Source of the DNA: Methylococcaceae bacterium
Lineage (GTDB): Bacteria; Pseudomonadota; Gammaproteobacteria; Methylococcales; Methylomonadaceae
Reading direction: 5' to 3'
Length of the DNA: 10,442 bases
NCBI GenBank assembly: GCA_030618325.1
Contig: JAUXDP010000096.1
Coordinates: forward strand, 1 to 10,442
Of the stretch, positions 8,804 to 10,442 are shown one piece after another; within the stretch, counting starts at the first letter, position 1, and each line of letters opens with the position of its first letter. The position numbers and the translations under genes were made by a program. The notes beneath the pieces are model-generated. The model was not told the DNA's origin and did no database searches. It was given only the letters and a program-made list of their open reading frames with translations.

Positions 8804-9466
8804 TTAAATACAGCTAAATTCAATTTCTTTTGCGCGAATAATTGCCTGGGTCCGGTTACCGACATCTAGTTTGCGATAAATGATACTGCAATAGGATTTA
8901 ACAGTTCCCTCGCCAATTTCCATAGACCGCGCTATCTCTTTGTTACTTTTTCCCAAGAGCATCATGTTGAGAACATCATATTGCCGCTCTGAAAGATCAA
9001 AACTCTTACCCGCTCCATTTTTAGTAAGATTTAAAGGAGTTTCTTCATCATTAGAGTCTCCTCCTATAATTTCTGAGTCAGAAAAGCTAGTAATATATTT
9101 TTCTCCACTAAGTACTTTTTTTAAGCCATTTAATAAGTCTTCAACAGTCGATGTCATTGAGATATAGCTCTGTGCACCAGCTTCAACAACTGAGTGTATT
9201 TCACTTTTTTTATTGGACTCTGAAAGTACAACAATTGATAGATCAGGACGGTGAGAATGAATGTTTTTTACCGCTGAAACTGCGGCACCACCTAACTGCC
9301 CAGTATAATAAACCATCAGCTCCATACCGGAATAACTCTCTATTTTTTTAACGACAGTGCCTAAATGAGATTCCTCTTGAAAATCCAATTTATCATCCAG
9401 TTGTACCAGAATCCTCCGTATGCTTTCTCTAAACAACATATGGTTACAAACAATTAGTATTTTCAT
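8804..9466 (-). CDS. LuxR/NarL-family regulator with degenerate receiver domain
   Basis: This 220-residue protein has a response-regulator receiver-like domain (about 1-120), a linker, and a LuxR/GerE helix-turn-helix (about 156-215). The HTH matches the family well: LSERQYDVLNMMLLGKSNKE (158-177), then the recognition helix region GEGTVKSYCSIIYRKL (185-200), and NRTQA (204-208). The receiver keeps the start MKILIVxxHMLFRESIRRIL, but the usual acidic pair is C7-N8. The phospho-acceptor Asp position is Y54 in LMVYYTGQLGG, and the conserved Lys position is M104 in GAQSYISM. Only the switch Ser/Thr (S82) remains. It is likely a DNA-binding transcription factor, possibly controlling the T3SS, that does not depend on phosphorylation. 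No sensor kinase is adjacent. It lies between sctL and sctQ with 65- and 52-base gaps and has its own AAGGA ribosome-binding site. Confidence 0.88.
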   Translation of the reverse strand: MKILIVCNHMLFRESIRRILVQLDDKLDFQEESHLGTVVKKIESYSGMELMVYYTGQLGGAAVSAVKNIHSHRPDLSIVVLSESNKKSEIHSVVEAGAQSYISMTSTVEDLLNGLKKVLSGEKYITSFSDSEIIGGDSNDEETPLNLTKNGAGKSFDLSERQYDVLNMMLLGKSNKEIARSMEIGEGTVKSYCSIIYRKLDVGNRTQAIIRAKEIEFSCI

Positions 9467-9478
9467 ATTATTTATTCA

Positions 9479-9486
9479 TCCTTTTT
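9479..9486 (-). promoter_or_regulatory. Ribosome-binding site of the LuxR-type regulator gene
   Basis: The minus strand reads AAAAAGGA here, 12 bases upstream of the regulator ATG at 9466. Spacing is slightly long but usable. It is notable because sctQ, sctR, sctS, sctT and sctL show no comparable site, so the regulator seems to be translated independently of its neighbours. Confidence 0.5.
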
Positions 9487-9531
9487 GTCGCTTATGAAAA
9501 ATTATTTTTTTCCGGTCTAACATCACTATAC

Positions 9532-10152
9532 TCAACTAATATTTTCTTTTGTTAGGCATAAAGTCATCGCCTTTCTTAGCGCATCAAGCTGATCGTCAAT
9601 ACTACACTCAATAAGCCCCAGGTCACTTTCCAAAACACACTGTCCAGATTGTATTTCGATATCTGGAACAACTTTAATTAACAAACTAGAATCGGTAATT
9701 TCTTTGAGGGCAAGCTTAATAATTTTAGTTTGATCAGGTACAACTCGTAACGTAATATGCTGTTGCCCTTGCAGCTCAATTAATGCTTTTTTTATGACTC
9801 TTAACGTCAAGTCAACATCATCAAACTCCCCTATAATATTTTTTATCGCTGTAACAACAACTTCGATTATTTGTGATTCTTTCTCTTGAATGTAGCTATT
9901 TGCTCGATCTGTTGCTTCAACTATCTTTGCCACCAGCTCAGCCCTGCCCTCTTCCATACCTTGCTGATAACCTTCTGCCTGCTTTGCCCGATGAGCATCT
10001 TCCGTTTTTGAAACAATTAACTCTGCATCTAATTTTGCTTCTTGAATAATCTCTCCAGCTGTTTTATATATCAGGTAATCACTAGCTTTCAGTACTTTTC
10101 CACTTTGAACGACATTTAAATGTTCTTTTTGAATCCCTAAAAAATTGTTCAT
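9532..10152 (-). CDS. sctL: T3SS stator protein SctL (YscL/HrpE/FliH family)
   Basis: This 206-residue cytoplasmic protein fits SctL, which links the SctN ATPase to the sorting platform through SctQ and SctK. It shows the expected order: a variable N-terminus, a long charged helix (about 30-110) carrying the FliH/SctL-type glycine repeat EGYQQGMEEGRAE (60-72), and a globular C-terminal domain. The C-terminal domain includes LRVVPDQ (135-141), IEIQSGQCVLESDLGLIECS (165-184) and the final helix DDQLDALRKAM. Length is normal. The ATG at 10152 overlaps the upstream stop as ATGA, supporting both the start choice and co-translation with sctK. The usual partner ATPase gene does not follow; the regulator gene does. 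Confidence 0.9.
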   Translation of the reverse strand: MNNFLGIQKEHLNVVQSGKVLKASDYLIYKTAGEIIQEAKLDAELIVSKTEDAHRAKQAEGYQQGMEEGRAELVAKIVEATDRANSYIQEKESQIIEVVVTAIKNIIGEFDDVDLTLRVIKKALIELQGQQHITLRVVPDQTKIIKLALKEITDSSLLIKVVPDIEIQSGQCVLESDLGLIECSIDDQLDALRKAMTLCLTKENIS

Positions 10153-10442
10153 GCAATTCTCAATTCATTTTTTATTCGTTTTAATAAGGAAGAAGCCAAC
10201 ATGCTCTCCTTAGAAATATGTGAGCCAGAAAGTTGAGAGTATGGTTTCCATGTGATGGGAAATTTAATAAACACTCTTTTGAGAATAGCTGTGTTATCCG
10301 AAAACAGGCTTGCCACACACTGCACGCCACTCACTGTAATATTCAATAATATGTTCTCTGACTTATATTCAGCAGTGGGGAAATCAGGTATCGCTCCCAT
10401 GAAAGGAGCTCGCTTAAGGGCGAATAAATAGGCATCTTCACC
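10149..10442 (-). CDS. sctK: Probable T3SS sorting platform protein SctK (3' part only)
   Basis: The reading frame stays open to the window edge and gives the last 97 residues, so the true start lies beyond position 10442. An in-frame ATG at 10400 has no ribosome-binding site before it and is probably internal. The C-terminus has the pattern LKRVFIKFPITW followed by a spacer and the helix ASSLLKRIKNELRIA. This resembles the end of YscK-type proteins (KRL-x-LRLP ... LxxKLVKQ) as I recall them. SctK is the accessory protein connecting SctQ to the basal body. Position directly before sctL with an ATGA overlap matches the yscK-yscL order. SctK is poorly conserved, so the call leans on context. 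Confidence 0.66.
   Translation of the reverse strand, partial: GEDAYLFALKRAPFMGAIPDFPTAEYKSENILLNITVSGVQCVASLFSDNTAILKRVFIKFPITWKPYSQLSGSHISKESMLASSLLKRIKNELRIA

Noticed and set aside
9491..9520. A-T hairpin (GAAAAA, 5-base loop, TTTTTC) between sctL and the regulator gene, considered as a terminator
   Set aside because: The stem is almost all A-T pairs with no following T-run, so it is more likely chance in AT-rich DNA.
9490..9531. Possible promoter (TAGACC ... CATAAG) before the regulator gene
   Set aside because: Only four of six bases match in each box, so it cannot be told from background AT-rich sequence.

Overview
This looks like a gammaproteobacterial chromosome segment. Every gene I can support lies on the minus strand, so transcription runs from high to low coordinates. 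The gammaproteobacterial assignment rests on a PilB-type pilus ATPase followed by a PilC-like start, and on a standard bacterial ValS. I cannot name a genus.

The upper two thirds (about 4944-10442) is part of a type III secretion system (T3SS) cluster. In transcription order it holds the 3' part of a probable sctK, then sctL (stator), a LuxR/NarL-type regulator, sctQ (C-ring/sorting platform), and the export-gate genes sctR, sctS, sctT and sctU. sctK-sctL and sctQ-R-S-T-U are joined by short start/stop overlaps, which suggests translational coupling. The only non-coding gaps in the cluster are the two that flank the regulator gene. The ATPase (sctN), stalk (sctO), needle-length regulator (sctP) and sctV are absent from the window; the first three often lie between sctL and sctQ.

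Two proteins are unusual. SctU keeps the family fold and the conserved linker, but the near-invariant NPTH autocleavage motif is missing and is replaced by residues around Met-Gly-Asn-Gly-Lys. The regulator has a good DNA-binding HTH, but its receiver domain lacks the acidic pair, the phospho-acceptor Asp and the conserved Lys. It therefore probably works without phosphorylation.

The lower part (1-4707) is housekeeping and type IV pilus DNA: valS, then pilB, then the first codons of a probable pilC running off the window. The T3SS genes look visibly more AT-rich than valS/pilB. The valS upstream region (4708-4943) is therefore a possible edge of an acquired island. No RNA genes, insertion sequences, CRISPR arrays or convincing rho-independent terminators were seen.
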